Source: Bacteroidota bacterium
GTDB taxonomy: Bacteria; Bacteroidota; Bacteroidia; Bacteroidales; PUMT01
NCBI GenBank assembly: GCA_003554865.1
Contig: PWHJ01000088.1
Span: forward strand, 1-64,000
Direction: 5' to 3'
DNA: 64,000 bases
Both the position numbers and the translations under genes were made by a program. This document shows, piece after piece, positions 40,820 through 51,900 of the stretch (its first letter is position 1; each line of letters starts with the position of its first letter). The notes under the pieces were generated by a model, which was not told the DNA's origin, searched no databases, and was given only the letters and a program-made list of their open reading frames with translations.

Positions 40820-41716
40820 ATGAACAAGCTAAGTGATGCCGAGCTGATTAATGAGCTTACAGCCCGCTTGAAAGCATACAGTAAGACACTGAAAGAGATG
40901 CAGGACCTTAACAATGAATTAAAGGTCGTCAACAAAAAACTTGAAGAATCCGAGGCATTGAAAAGCCACTTCATTTCCAATATTACAAATGAAATTGTAA
41001 ACCCTTTTGCCTCTATAATCGGATTATCAAAGAATATTCTCTCTGCTAAAAAAGAGGACTGGAAAAAAGTTATTTCAATGGTTTCATTGATTCATTCCGA
41101 AGCCTTCAACCTTGACTTCCAGTTCAAGAACATTTTTGTTGCCGCAAAGCTTGAAGCCGGCGAGATCAGTCCGCATGTAATTAAAGTGGATATAAATTCA
41201 CTTATTGAAGGTGTGATTGAGTCTTTCAGGATTGAAGCCAAAAAGAAAAAGGTGGGTTTTAATTTTGACTTCAGTGTTACCCCTGGGGTTGAAAAAATCT
41301 ATTATTTCAATACCGACGCTGAAAAGCTCCAGCTGATCACCTCAAACCTGATAAGCAATGCGGTAAAATTCAGTTCACCCGGACAGGTTATTGAGGTACG
41401 TGTATCAATGAATGAAGATAAGCTTGTTATAAGGGTAAAGGATCATGGAACGGGAATCTCTCAGGAAAATCAAAAGATCATATTTGACAGGTTCAGGCGT
41501 CTTGATTCAGGGATTAATTCCCTTAACGGGGGTCATGGCCTTGGCCTGTCTGTTAACAAAGCCCTTCTGGATATGCTTGATGGTACCATAAATATTGAAA
41601 GTAAGCCGGGTGAGGGTGCGGAGTTTATAGTTTCTATTCCCGAACATTTTCTGGAAACCGAGGGTGTTTCACATGAGGGGAGCGAAACTTTTTTTGAAGA
41701 CGAGGAAATGTTTTAA
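40820..41716 (+). CDS. histidine-kinase-like protein lacking the phospho-histidine
   Basis: The 298-residue cytoplasmic protein has a coiled-coil start, a dimerisation region and an HATPase domain (LITSNLISNAVKFSS, VKDHGTGISQENQKIIFDRF, LNGGHGLGLSVNKAL). In the dimerisation helix the H-box reads FISNITNEIVNPFASI; Asn57 stands where His accepts phosphate in typical kinases (FISNMSHELRTPL). It can bind ATP but should not autophosphorylate on His, so it may act as a regulator or phosphatase-type subunit. It is ten bases before cheD. Confidence 0.82.
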   Translation: MNKLSDAELINELTARLKAYSKTLKEMQDLNNELKVVNKKLEESEALKSHFISNITNEIVNPFASIIGLSKNILSAKKEDWKKVISMVSLIHSEAFNLDFQFKNIFVAAKLEAGEISPHVIKVDINSLIEGVIESFRIEAKKKKVGFNFDFSVTPGVEKIYYFNTDAEKLQLITSNLISNAVKFSSPGQVIEVRVSMNEDKLVIRVKDHGTGISQENQKIIFDRFRRLDSGINSLNGGHGLGLSVNKALLDMLDGTINIESKPGEGAEFIVSIPEHFLETEGVSHEGSETFFEDEEMF

Positions 41717-41726
41717 TACCCCGGAT

Positions 41727-42197
41727 ATGGAAATAAATAACAGACATTTTCTTTATCCGGCCGCGATACATGTGAGCAGCTCTCCCTGTATAATCAATAC
41801 AATTCTTGGCTCATGCGTTGCAGTGTGTCTTTATGACCAGGTTAACAGATTTGGAGGGATGAATCATTTTATGCTTCCCCTGTGGAACGGGCAGGGGCTT
41901 GCATCACCAAAATACGGGAATATAGCCATAGAGAAGTTAACGGAAAAGATGATAAATCTCGGTTCAGGCAAAAATAATCTGATAGCAAAGGTTTTCGGGG
42001 GCGGGGATGTGATCGATACTCTTCACTCACAGCTTAATATCGGACACAGGAATGTTGATGTGGCAGTCCAGATCCTCGAGGAGCTCAGAATACCTGTTAA
42101 AAGTTCGAGTCTTGGAGGTAAGCTTGGCAGGAAAATATCATTCAATACTTATACCGGTGGTGTTTCACAGAGGTATATAAACAGGCAGTTAAGATAA
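41727..42197 (+). CDS. cheD: chemoreceptor glutamine deamidase CheD
   Basis: CheD deamidates receptor glutamines and interacts with CheY/CheC-type proteins. The 156-residue product has the catalytic Cys and Thr/Ser in NTILGSCVAVCLYD, the His in FGGMNHFMLP, and the conserved VFGGGDVI and NVDVAVQILEEL. I start at ATG 41727 (MEINNRHFLYPAAIH); an upstream ATG would overlap the preceding gene. CheD fits the non-flagellar chemosensory set, and no cheC is present. Confidence 0.93.
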   Translation: MEINNRHFLYPAAIHVSSSPCIINTILGSCVAVCLYDQVNRFGGMNHFMLPLWNGQGLASPKYGNIAIEKLTEKMINLGSGKNNLIAKVFGGGDVIDTLHSQLNIGHRNVDVAVQILEELRIPVKSSSLGGKLGRKISFNTYTGGVSQRYINRQLR

Positions 42198-42212
42198 TGT
42201 AAGTTTAAAAAC

Positions 42213-42230
42213 TTTCCGGCTAGCCGGAAA
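42213..42230. terminator. 18-bp palindrome after cheD
   Basis: TTTCCGGCTAGCCGGAAA is a perfect palindrome 15 bases after the cheD stop. No poly-T follows, so it could be a weak terminator or a protein-binding site. Confidence 0.4.
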
Positions 42231-42235
42231 TATAA

Positions 42236-42392
42236 ACTGGAGGTTATTTCAACCACATATGAATTCCCATCAGCCTTTGGCAGACAAAATAAGATGAACA
42301 AAATATGGAGGTCCATTCAGAAAAAAGAAATGTATTTAATTGGTGTACTGTAATAAATTGCTGAATATAAGCTTAATAAACCATGTTTGCGC
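42236..42392 (+). repeat. dispersed repeat copy B with promoter-like tail before cheB
   Basis: From GGAGGTTATTTC (42240) through ATG 42259, the core ORF and the tail ending CCATGTTTGCGCG, this copy parallels copy C at 55101-55245. The tail has TTG (42358-42360), 21 bases, and CATGTTTG (42382-42389), close to a Bacteroidetes promoter, 32 bases before cheB. Confidence 0.7.
42259..42297 (+). CDS. 12-codon ORF MNSHQPLADKIR of repeat copy B
   Basis: ATG AAT TCC ... ATA AGA TGA encodes MNSHQPLADKIR. It differs from the copy at 55194 by one synonymous and two amino-acid changes and keeps its stop. A GGAGGT lies 14 bases upstream. A second ATG overlaps the stop (ATGA) and opens MNKIWRSIQKKEMYLIGVL. 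Whether it is translated is unknown. Confidence 0.35.
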   Translation: MNSHQPLADKIR

Positions 42393-42421
42393 GAATAAAC
42401 GTTCAGGTATATTTTTAAGGG

Positions 42422-43501
42422 ATGAAGAACAGCATTAAAGTCCTTATTGTTGATGATTCCGCTGTTGTAAGGCGAACATTATCCGATATCGTAAATTCTG
42501 ATCCTGCACTGGAGGTGATCGGAACAGCATCTGACCCTTATGTGGCAGCAAAGAAGATGTTGTCGCAGGCACCGGATGTAATAACTCTTGATGTAGAGAT
42601 GCCTAAAATGGACGGCCTGACCTTTTTAAAGAAGATCATGTCTCTTCATCCGATCCCTGTTGTGATTATCTCCAGCCTTACGGCAGAAGGTACTGAAACC
42701 GGCTTAAAGGCCCTTGAATATGGCGCAGTTGAAATTATTACTAAACCGAAAATGGATACGAGGACTTTTATCGAAGAGTCCAGGATCCGTTTGTGTGATG
42801 CAATAAAAGCCGCCTCGCTTGTGCGCCTGAAACGAAAGAATATACCTGCCCCGGCTATAAATGTGCAGCCTAAACACAATGCTGATGTAATAATGCCGAG
42901 GAGTACCTCCCAAAGTATGATCAAAACAACAGAGAAGGTAATTGCCGTTGGTGCCTCAACCGGGGGAACAGAGGCACTTACGGTTTTCTTGCGGGCTTTT
43001 CCGCCTGACTCTCCGGGGATGGTCATAGTGCAGCACATGCCGGAACAGTTTACCAGATCATTTGCCCGCCGGTTGAATGAGCTGTGCTGTATGAACGTGA
43101 AGGAGGCCGAGAACAATGATACCGTTATCAGGGGCAGGGCGCTGATAGCCCCGGGTAACAGGCATACTATGCTGAAAAGGAGCGGTGCAAGATATTACGT
43201 GGAGGTAAAGGATGGCCCGCTTGTTAACCGGCACCGGCCCTCGGTCGATGTTCTGTTCAGGTCAACCGCCAGGTATGCCGGCAAAAATGCTGTAGGAATA
43301 ATAATGACGGGTATGGGTAGCGACGGTGCCAGCGGTCTTCTTGAAATGAGGGAGGCAGGAGCTTATACAATAGTACAGGATGAGAAAAGTTGTGTTGTTT
43401 TCGGAATGCCCAACGAAGCAATTAAGCTGAAGGCGGTTAAAGCCGTTCTGCCGCTGAATGATATTGCCGGCAAGGTGATTAAACTGACAAAGAATGATTG
43501 A
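42422..43501 (+). CDS. cheB: chemotaxis methylesterase CheB with receiver domain
   Basis: Two-domain CheB: receiver at 1-125 ([41 protein letters not shown]) and methylesterase at 165-355. The triad is present: Ser in [12 protein letters not shown], His in [13 protein letters not shown] and Asp in [26 protein letters not shown] is also conserved. It resets receptor methylation when phosphorylated by CheA. With the receiver-less copy at 18687 the locus has two CheB enzymes. Preceded by the repeat with its promoter-like tail. Confidence 0.95.
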   Translation: MKNSIKVLIVDDSAVVRRTLSDIVNSDPALEVIGTASDPYVAAKKMLSQAPDVITLDVEMPKMDGLTFLKKIMSLHPIPVVIISSLTAEGTETGLKALEYGAVEIITKPKMDTRTFIEESRIRLCDAIKAASLVRLKRKNIPAPAINVQPKHNADVIMPRSTSQSMIKTTEKVIAVGASTGGTEALTVFLRAFPPDSPGMVIVQHMPEQFTRSFARRLNELCCMNVKEAENNDTVIRGRALIAPGNRHTMLKRSGARYYVEVKDGPLVNRHRPSVDVLFRSTARYAGKNAVGIIMTGMGSDGASGLLEMREAGAYTIVQDEKSCVVFGMPNEAIKLKAVKAVLPLNDIAGKVIKLTKND

Positions 43502-43526
43502 TCCATTGTATTAAAAGAGATATATT

Positions 43527-45806
43527 ATGATTGCAAAAATTTTAAAATGGCATTACCCGGTACTTCTTACCTTTTTGGTGGGGGTATTGGCATGGGCCGG
43601 TTTTGTGGCTGACAAGGCTTATTTTAGAGATGATATATACGGTTTTTCAGAGGCAATTGCCGGTAATACAGCTAATCCTGTCTTCTGGATCCTTTCGGCA
43701 GCTCCCGTGGTGTTTTCCTTAGCTGTATACAGGTATAACAAAAGCCTAATGTCCGAATTGAAAACAAATAAGCGCAAGCTTAAGCTTTCAAACAGGAACT
43801 CCCGAAAATTGCTCGAATTTGTTCAGGGGCTCATCTCAGGCAAACAGGACTTGCAACTCGATACCGGCGATCAGTCTGATGAGCTTGCAAATTCGCTTGT
43901 AAAATTGCAGGAGCACCTTGTAAAGAGACAGAAGGAGGATGAGCAAAGAAGGAAAGAGGATGAGCAGAGAAGATGGACAGCCGAGGGACTCGCAAAATTC
44001 GGTGATATTTTACGAGTTAATTACGATAACATTGAGGAACTCTCATATCAGATCATCAGCAATCTTGTTAAGTATACAAACAGCAACCAGGGAGCTGTTT
44101 ATATCCTTCATAGTGAAACGCAAGAGGATAAATATTTTGAAATGACCGCCTGCTATGCCTATGAAAGGAGAAAATATGCCGATAAAAGGATCGAGTATGG
44201 CGAAGGACTTGTAGGTGCCTGCGCTCTTGAAATGGAGAAGATCTATATGACTGAAGTGCCGGATGATTATCTTAATATTACCTCGGGACTTGGAACTGCC
44301 AATCCCCGGTGTATTTTGCTTATTCCCCTGAATATAAATGAAACAAATCACGGAGTAATTGAGATCGCCTCATTTTATGAACTTGAGAAATATAAAGTGG
44401 AGTTTATAGAAAAAGTTGCTGAAAGTGTGGCTTCAACTATTGCTACGGTAAAGATAAACATCAGGACTTCTGAGTTACTCAGGGAATCGCAGGAGCAGGC
44501 CAAGGCACTTGCCGAAAAGGAGGAACAGATGAGACAAAGTATGGAGGAGCTGCAGGCCACACAGGAAGAAGCTGCAAGGTACAGTGAGCAGTTTGTGAGT
44601 TTTACCAACTCTGTAAACCAAACTCTTGTCAGGGCTGAATATGATACAAGGGGAGTTCTTCTCTATGCAAATGCGAAATTCCTCAACAAACTGGCATACT
44701 CGGGGAAAGAGGAGGTTGAAGGGCAGCATATTTCAATATTTATAAATGAGAAGGACAGGGAATGGTTTGAACCTATATGGGATAATCTGGTCAAGGGTGG
44801 AAGGCATTTTGAGGGTTATATGAAACATGTTACCAAAACAGGCCAGGATCTGTGGACAATGGCTACATATACCTGTGTAAGGAATAATAATGGTGAAATT
44901 GAAAAAATCCTTTGCCTTGCCATTGACACTACTGAACAGAAAAAGCAAAGTCTTGACTATGAGGGACAGTTGGCGGCCCTTGATTTATCAAACCTGAAGG
45001 CAGAATATTCAATAGACGGGGAGTTGATAACTGCCAATGAGAAGTTTATGGATGCTATGCAGTATTCAGAAGATGACCTTGCCGGCAAGATGGTTTTTGA
45101 TATATTTCATAAAGATGAGCGTGAGGAGTTTCAACAGGTCTGGGAAGATGTAATGAAAGGTAAGCCTTTTGAAGGACAGATTAAAGCTGTCACCCAGCGT
45201 GGTGAGGAGTGCTGGCTTCGCGGTACCCTGTCAGCAGTAAGGGATATGTACGGTGATATTGCCAAAATAATACTTATTGCAACAGAGATTACCAAGGAGA
45301 AGAAAATGGAAATGGAAACGATAAGGCAGACTGAGCTGCTTAAGGAGCAGGAGGAGAAACTAAAGAATTCAAGGGTTGAATTGAGAGCTAAACTTAAGGA
45401 AACAAAAGAGGAGATGAAGCAGCAATTCAGGGAAACTGAAAGGATAAAACTCAGGAATGAACGAACTCTTGAGGGTGCCCTGGATGCAATTGTAACAATA
45501 AATCAGGCGGGATTGATTCAGTTCTTCAACAAGGCGGCTGAAGAGTTATGGAACTACAAAAGGGAAGATATCCTCGGTGAGTCGGTTTCAATCTTGTTTT
45601 CCCGCGAGCAGGCCGAAGAAGATGAATTTATAAAGGCATATGTTGCCCCCGGGGCAAAGAAGATAATAGGTGAGAGGAAAGAGGTAAATATTACCGACAG
45701 TAATGGTAAGGTAAAGCCTGTATTATTCCTGCTTTCAGAGGCGAAAGTGGATAATGAGCATACATATACTGCATTTGTTCAGAATATAGAGGTTGAATTA
45801 TTTTAA
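43527..45806 (+). CDS. membrane GAF-PAS-PAS-PAS protein without output domain
   Basis: The 759-residue protein has two N-terminal helices (12-31, 51-69), a GAF domain (about 170-310) with VPDDYLNITSGLGTANPRCILLIPL, a coiled coil, and three PAS domains (roughly 360-475, 480-590, 640-755; for example AEYDTRGVLLYANAKFLNKLAY). It ends in the last PAS with no kinase, phosphatase or cyclase. Its GAF resembles those at 19246 and 20042. It may be a signalling partner of the receptor array or of a separate output protein. It is the last gene of this cluster. Confidence 0.85.
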   Translation: MIAKILKWHYPVLLTFLVGVLAWAGFVADKAYFRDDIYGFSEAIAGNTANPVFWILSAAPVVFSLAVYRYNKSLMSELKTNKRKLKLSNRNSRKLLEFVQGLISGKQDLQLDTGDQSDELANSLVKLQEHLVKRQKEDEQRRKEDEQRRWTAEGLAKFGDILRVNYDNIEELSYQIISNLVKYTNSNQGAVYILHSETQEDKYFEMTACYAYERRKYADKRIEYGEGLVGACALEMEKIYMTEVPDDYLNITSGLGTANPRCILLIPLNINETNHGVIEIASFYELEKYKVEFIEKVAESVASTIATVKINIRTSELLRESQEQAKALAEKEEQMRQSMEELQATQEEAARYSEQFVSFTNSVNQTLVRAEYDTRGVLLYANAKFLNKLAYSGKEEVEGQHISIFINEKDREWFEPIWDNLVKGGRHFEGYMKHVTKTGQDLWTMATYTCVRNNNGEIEKILCLAIDTTEQKKQSLDYEGQLAALDLSNLKAEYSIDGELITANEKFMDAMQYSEDDLAGKMVFDIFHKDEREEFQQVWEDVMKGKPFEGQIKAVTQRGEECWLRGTLSAVRDMYGDIAKIILIATEITKEKKMEMETIRQTELLKEQEEKLKNSRVELRAKLKETKEEMKQQFRETERIKLRNERTLEGALDAIVTINQAGLIQFFNKAAEELWNYKREDILGESVSILFSREQAEEDEFIKAYVAPGAKKIIGERKEVNITDSNGKVKPVLFLLSEAKVDNEHTYTAFVQNIEVELF

Positions 45807-45954
45807 GATTGCAGGGCATTTAAATTCGCTCTCTGCAGGTTATTAGCGTAACTTAATTTTTGTAAATGCGTAAGATTTTTTACGGTTCACTTCGGTGGAT
45901 GTATCGAAAAAACAGGTATTCAATGGGAAGTTTTTTAATTAATTACAACGTGAT

Positions 45955-48900
45955 ATGAATAAGCGATTATTTTTTATAATAATGCTTTCGTTTCTGGTGT
46001 CTGCTCCTTTATACGGTCAGTTTCAGCCATCTGTAACACCAGAGCCTGTAACCTGTTTCGGCGACACTGACGGAGTGATCCATGCTCAGGTTACCGGGGG
46101 CATTGCTCCTTATCGCTTCATATTATATGATGACATGTTTAATGAGCTGGACAGGTATGAGGGAGACAACTCTTCACACTCCTTTTATGAACTTGCCCCC
46201 GGCACCTATTATGTTATAATACGTGATGATGATAACAGTGAGCTTTTGTATGCAGTTGTTGGAGAGCCTGATGAATTGATAGTCGATGTTTTGCCTGAAC
46301 CGGCAGATATTTGTCCGGATACTGACAGGCAGTTGCACGGGCAATATTCCGGAGGTAACGGTGAACCTTATACTCATTTGTGGACTGGTAGCGGGGCGGA
46401 GTATCTTGATGATAATACAATTGAGGCACCGGTATTTAATTCCGGTGATATAGGGGTGCATGATCTTGTCTACCGTGTGGAAGACCATAGGGGGTGCTTT
46501 AAAGAAGAGAGTGTCAGCATTGAGGTTTTTGAAGATATAACTGCAGGATTTACACATGAAGATGTCACCTGTTTTAACGGTGACAACGGATCTGTTACCA
46601 TTATTAACGAAGAAGGGGGGTCTGGCAGTTACGAGTATATGGTGGAGGACAGTGACTGGCAGGAAACACCTGTTTTCGAAGGCCTGACTGCCGGAGAATA
46701 CGATATATGGATAAGGGATGCTTTGAATCCTGATGAATGTACTGTGCTTGTGGGCACAGCTGAGATCAGCCAGCCTGACCTTCTAACTGCAGATATTTCT
46801 CATACTGATGTAACATGCTATGGCGGTACCAACGGAGCTGTCTCGGTTGAATCCCCTGATGGAGGTTCCGGTTCTTACCAGTACCGTGTCAGTGGTTTTG
46901 ACTGGCAGGAGGAGGGTTTGTTCGAGGGGCTAACTGCGGGTGATTATGTAGTAGAGATCCGTGATGCCGGAGATACCGGTTGTGTTATTGAGCTTGACGG
47001 CTCATATACTGTTAGTGAGCCCGATCCTCTCACTGCAGATATTTCCCATACAAATGTAACATGTTATGGCGGTTCAGACGGGACTATCTCGGTTGAATCT
47101 CCTGATGGAGGTTCCGGTTCTTACCAGTACCGTGTAAGCGGTTTTGACTGGCAGGAGGAGGGTTTGTTTGAAGGTCTGATTGCGGGTGATTATGTAGTAG
47201 AGATCTGTGATGCCGGAGATACCGGTTGTGTTGTTGAGCTTGACGGGTCTTATGAAGTTCAGGAACCCTCTGAGCTGGCCGGAAGTATAGAGCATGAGGA
47301 TGTAACTTTATGTCATGGTTACTCTAACGGATGGATAGAAATAAGCTCCTCGGGAGGTTGGGCCGAAAATACAGGGGAGTACGAGTATTCAATAGACGGT
47401 GGGGAAAGTTGGTCGGCCGATAACCGTTTTGAGGACCTTCCTTCGGGATATTATAATGTGAAGGTAAGAGATGCCGGCTATACCGGTTGTTCACTGGTTA
47501 TTGACGATAATTACTTTATAGACCAGCCTGAAGAGATCACAGCCGATGTATACTGGGAGCCGGTTAGCTGTCACGGAGGTGATGACGGCCTCATACGGTT
47601 TGATAACACTGAAGGCGGTTCGGGTATGTATTATTATACTGTAATAGGTTATGAAACCTATGAGCAATCGAACAACGTTTTTGACAACCTGCCTGCCGGA
47701 ACTTATGATTTGCGGATAAGCGACCTTATTGATGAAGACTGTATTGTTATAATCGACCAGTTTTTCGAGCTGCCTGAAGCTGACGAGTTGAATGCTTCTG
47801 TATCGAAGAGCGATGTTACCGGTTGCCACGGGAATGATAACGGAGAAATAGTTGTTGACCAAATTGAGGGTGGTTCCGGTAATTACCAGTATTCAGCAGA
47901 TGATGGTGCTTCATGGCAGGAGGATAATAATTTTACCAACCTTACAGCCGGGGAATACCCTGTCTGGATAAGGGATGCTGATGTTCCCGGGTGTACCAAA
48001 TTCCTTGAAAATGTTGAAATAACAGAACCGGAAGAGCTTCAGGCCGGATTTGAAGTGAATGATGTGAGCTGTTTCGGGGGCTCTGACGCGAGTATATTAA
48101 TTACCGATCCTCAGGGCGGTTCGGGGAGTTATGAGTTCTCCGCAGACGGGTCTACATGGCAGGAAGAACAGGAGATCACTTCTCTTGAGGAAGGAGAATA
48201 TACTGTATTAATGAGAGACATGAATTTCCCGGTTTGTGAAATAGTGCTGGGTTCTGCAACTATTGACCAACCTGAGGAGATATCGGTTGACATCCCTGAA
48301 GTTTCCGGAAATAATTGCCACGGATCAAATGACGGTATTATCGAAGCAATTGCCAGCGGTGGCACACCCGGTTATATTTACTCTCTTTATGAAGGCGGGG
48401 AGCTAATAGCCACTTCTGAGCCGGAGCATCCTGAGCCTGCTGTTTTTGAAGATCTTTACGCGGCCGACAATTACCGGATAGTTGTAACCGACAGCAGGGG
48501 GTGTGATCCGGCAGAGGTTTCAGGAATTGTTGTTGCTGAGCCTGATGAATTGGTGATATCCTCTGTTGATGTTGAACATATTGATTGTTACGGCTCCGAG
48601 ACAGGAAAAATTACAATCAGCGCATCAGGTGGAACAGGTAATATAAAGTATTCTGTTAACGGAGTTGATTTTTACGATAACGGCGGGGTGTTTGAAAATC
48701 TACCGGCCGGTGTTTATGATATTAAAGTTAAGGATGAGAATGATTGTATAACTGAGCATGGTAATGTCGAGGTAACTCAGCCCGGCAGGCTGTCAGCAGA
48801 TATAACGGTGTCTGATATTACGTGTCACGGAGCTGAAAACGGGCGTATAGAGATATCCAATACCGGCGGTGGCAGCACGCCCGGAAACTATGAATATTCT

Positions 48901-51900
48901 ATTGACGGGTCAAACTGGATCGATGACCCGCTTTTTGAAAACCTCACTTTCGGAACATACAATGTATTTATTCGTGATGCAGATGTTCCCGGTTGTTTTG
49001 TAGAGCTTGATGAGAGTCCGGTTGAGGTTGCCGAGCCGGAAGTACTGGAAATGGAAGTCAATGTAACTCATGTTGATTGCCATGGAAATAGCTCAGGAAT
49101 GATCGAGATTTTTGCCGAAGGGGGTAATGAAAATTATGAATACAGGCTTGATGGGGGTGAATGGCAGGAAACGCCGGTTTTTGAGGATCTTCCCTCCGGG
49201 GAGTACCTGGTGGAAACCCGTGACAAGATGGATTGCTCGGTGAGTGAAATGGTTGAAATAACAGAACCGGATGATTTAAATATTTTTAATATCGGAGTTA
49301 ACAATGAATCCTGCTTTGAGGCAGAAGACGGAAGAGTGACAATTACTCCGGAAGGAGGTACTCCTGCTTATTTATATTCTATTGATGGAGGTGAAACATT
49401 TCAGGAAGATAGTGTGTTTACCGATCTGGCTCCCGGTTTTTATGATGTCAGAGTAATGGATTATAAAGGTTGCGTGGTGGATGCCGATATTCCGGCACGA
49501 ATAAGGGCTGCAAATGAAATAGTATTTGACAAAATAGATGTTGACCATATTTCGTGTTATGGCGCCGGCGACGGGGAGTTGGATGTTGAAGCATCGGGAG
49601 GTGAACCATCCCTGCAATATAGTATTGATAATGAAAGCTGGCAGGATAACGGGAATTTTTCAGACCTCGACGGTGATATTTATACTTTATGGGTTAGAGA
49701 TATTCGTGACTGTACTGTTAGCGAAGAATTGCAGGTTGATGAACCCGACTCTGTGACCATTGACATTGCAGTTGATGACATTGACTGTTTCGGTGCCGGC
49801 AACGGTGTTGTTTATGCTTCCGCTGAAGGTGGATCAGGCGATTATACCTATTCTTTGTTCGAGGCAGAAACAGATATGGTTGCAGCTCCAGAGCAGATAT
49901 CTTCCGGTGAGGTGGAGTTTGGCGAACTTGAGCCCGGAGATTACTATGTCATTGCAGTCGATGAGAACGGTTGTGCTTCTGGTGAATCTGCTATAGTAAC
50001 TGTAGGTGAACCCGAGGAACTGATCATTTCCCTGCTTGAAGCTGAAGATATCTCATGTTACGGGGCAGATGACGGTACAATAACAATAACGGCTGAAGGT
50101 GGAACAGGGGAGTTAATATATTCTGCCGACGGGGGTGAAAGTTTTAACAGTAACGGCGGAGAATTTACCGGCCTGCCTGCCGGAACCTATAATATTGTAG
50201 TAACAGATGAAAAGGGTTGCGAAAAAGAGTACCCTGACCCTGTTGAAATAATTGAGCCCGCGGAAATTGAGCTCATATCTTCAGATATTTCGCCCGCCGA
50301 ATGCCATGGTTCCCAGACCGGCTCAATAAGGGTTACTGCCGACGGTGGTACCGGAGAGCTGGAGTATTCACTTGATAATGACAGCTACCAGGTGGACGGT
50401 GATTTTGAAAATATAAGTGGTGGTGATTATACTTTATATGTTAGGGATGAAAATGAATGCATAAAACTGTTTGATCTTTCTGTTCCCCAGCCCGATGAAC
50501 TTGTCCTCTCGAGCGAGGTTCTGAATACCGAATGTGGCGGAATTGAGTCGGATCCCAAGATAAGGGCAAGTGCCACTGGCGGAACCGCTCCCTATGTGAT
50601 AACCCTTTATCTTGAAGGTGATCAGCAGGCTTCTTTTGAAAATATAGATGAAGATGAGACTGTATATTTTGAAGCGCTCAGTGAGGAGGAAACCGGCTAC
50701 GAGGTTGTTGTGCATGATGATGCCGGTTGTCCGCCGGTAAGCAGTGGAATGCTTAGCACCGAAATACCGGATCAGCTTGAGGCCGGATTACTTTCAGTAT
50801 TGCATCTGGAATGCCACGGGGTAAATGAAGGTGGATTAGAAGCATCGATAACCGGCGGCACAACTCCCTATTATGTTCAACTCTATATGGATGGGGTTCC
50901 TGCCGGAGATCCGGTGGAATCAGACGGAACTGTTATTTTTGAAGAACTTGCTGCCGGCACTTACAGTATATCGGTAACAGATGTTAATGGCTGCGGGCCT
51001 TTCGAAATTCAAGATATTGAGGTCGACGAACCTGACCAGCTGCTGTTTGGTGATTTCAACCTTGATCACAACACATGTATCGGTGACAGTGCAGGAATAA
51101 TTGAAACAGAAGCCTTTGGCGGGACGCAATCCTATGTATTCACCCTCCTGGATAATGAAAATGAGCCGGTTGAGGGGTATGAGCCGCTTGTAAGTGACAG
51201 GGGCGCTGTTTTTGAAGATCTTCCCGCCGGGACATACAGGATAAGACTTACAGATGAAAATTCATGCGGGCCGGTTATTTCATCCGACAAAGAGATTGAG
51301 GATCCTGAACCTCTTGATGTGCAGGTTGATAAAACTGATATTTTGTGTTACGGACAGGAAAATGGCTCTATTACCATGCTGGTTGAGGAAGGAGGCGGTA
51401 CACTGGAATATTCGATCGACGGAGGCTTTACATTCCATGACAATGAGGGTGTATTTGAGAACCTTGGTCAGGGTTCTTACGAAATAGTAGTGCTTGATTC
51501 AGACGGCTGTACCCAAAAAGCCGGCACCTTTGAAATTACAGAGCCGCAACAGCTTGATTTTGTCAATGTTGAAACTGAGGATATTATTACCGGTTCGGGA
51601 GATGATAACGGTGTAGTTACAGTTGAAGTAGCCGGCGGGGTTGAGCCATACACATACAGCATTGATGATGGCACCACCTGGCAGGATGAAAATGTGTTTG
51701 ACACTTTGTCTGCCGGAGAACACAATATTATTGTGAGAGATGACAATGAATGTACCGGGGAAACAACGGCAGAGATCCGGGAGGTGACAGGAATAGATGC
51801 TTCTGTGTCAGCTTCTGATCCGACCTGCAACGGTTATAACAACGGTGCTATTAATGTTGAAGGAGAGCTTGGTACGGAGCCTTATGAGTACTCAATTGAC

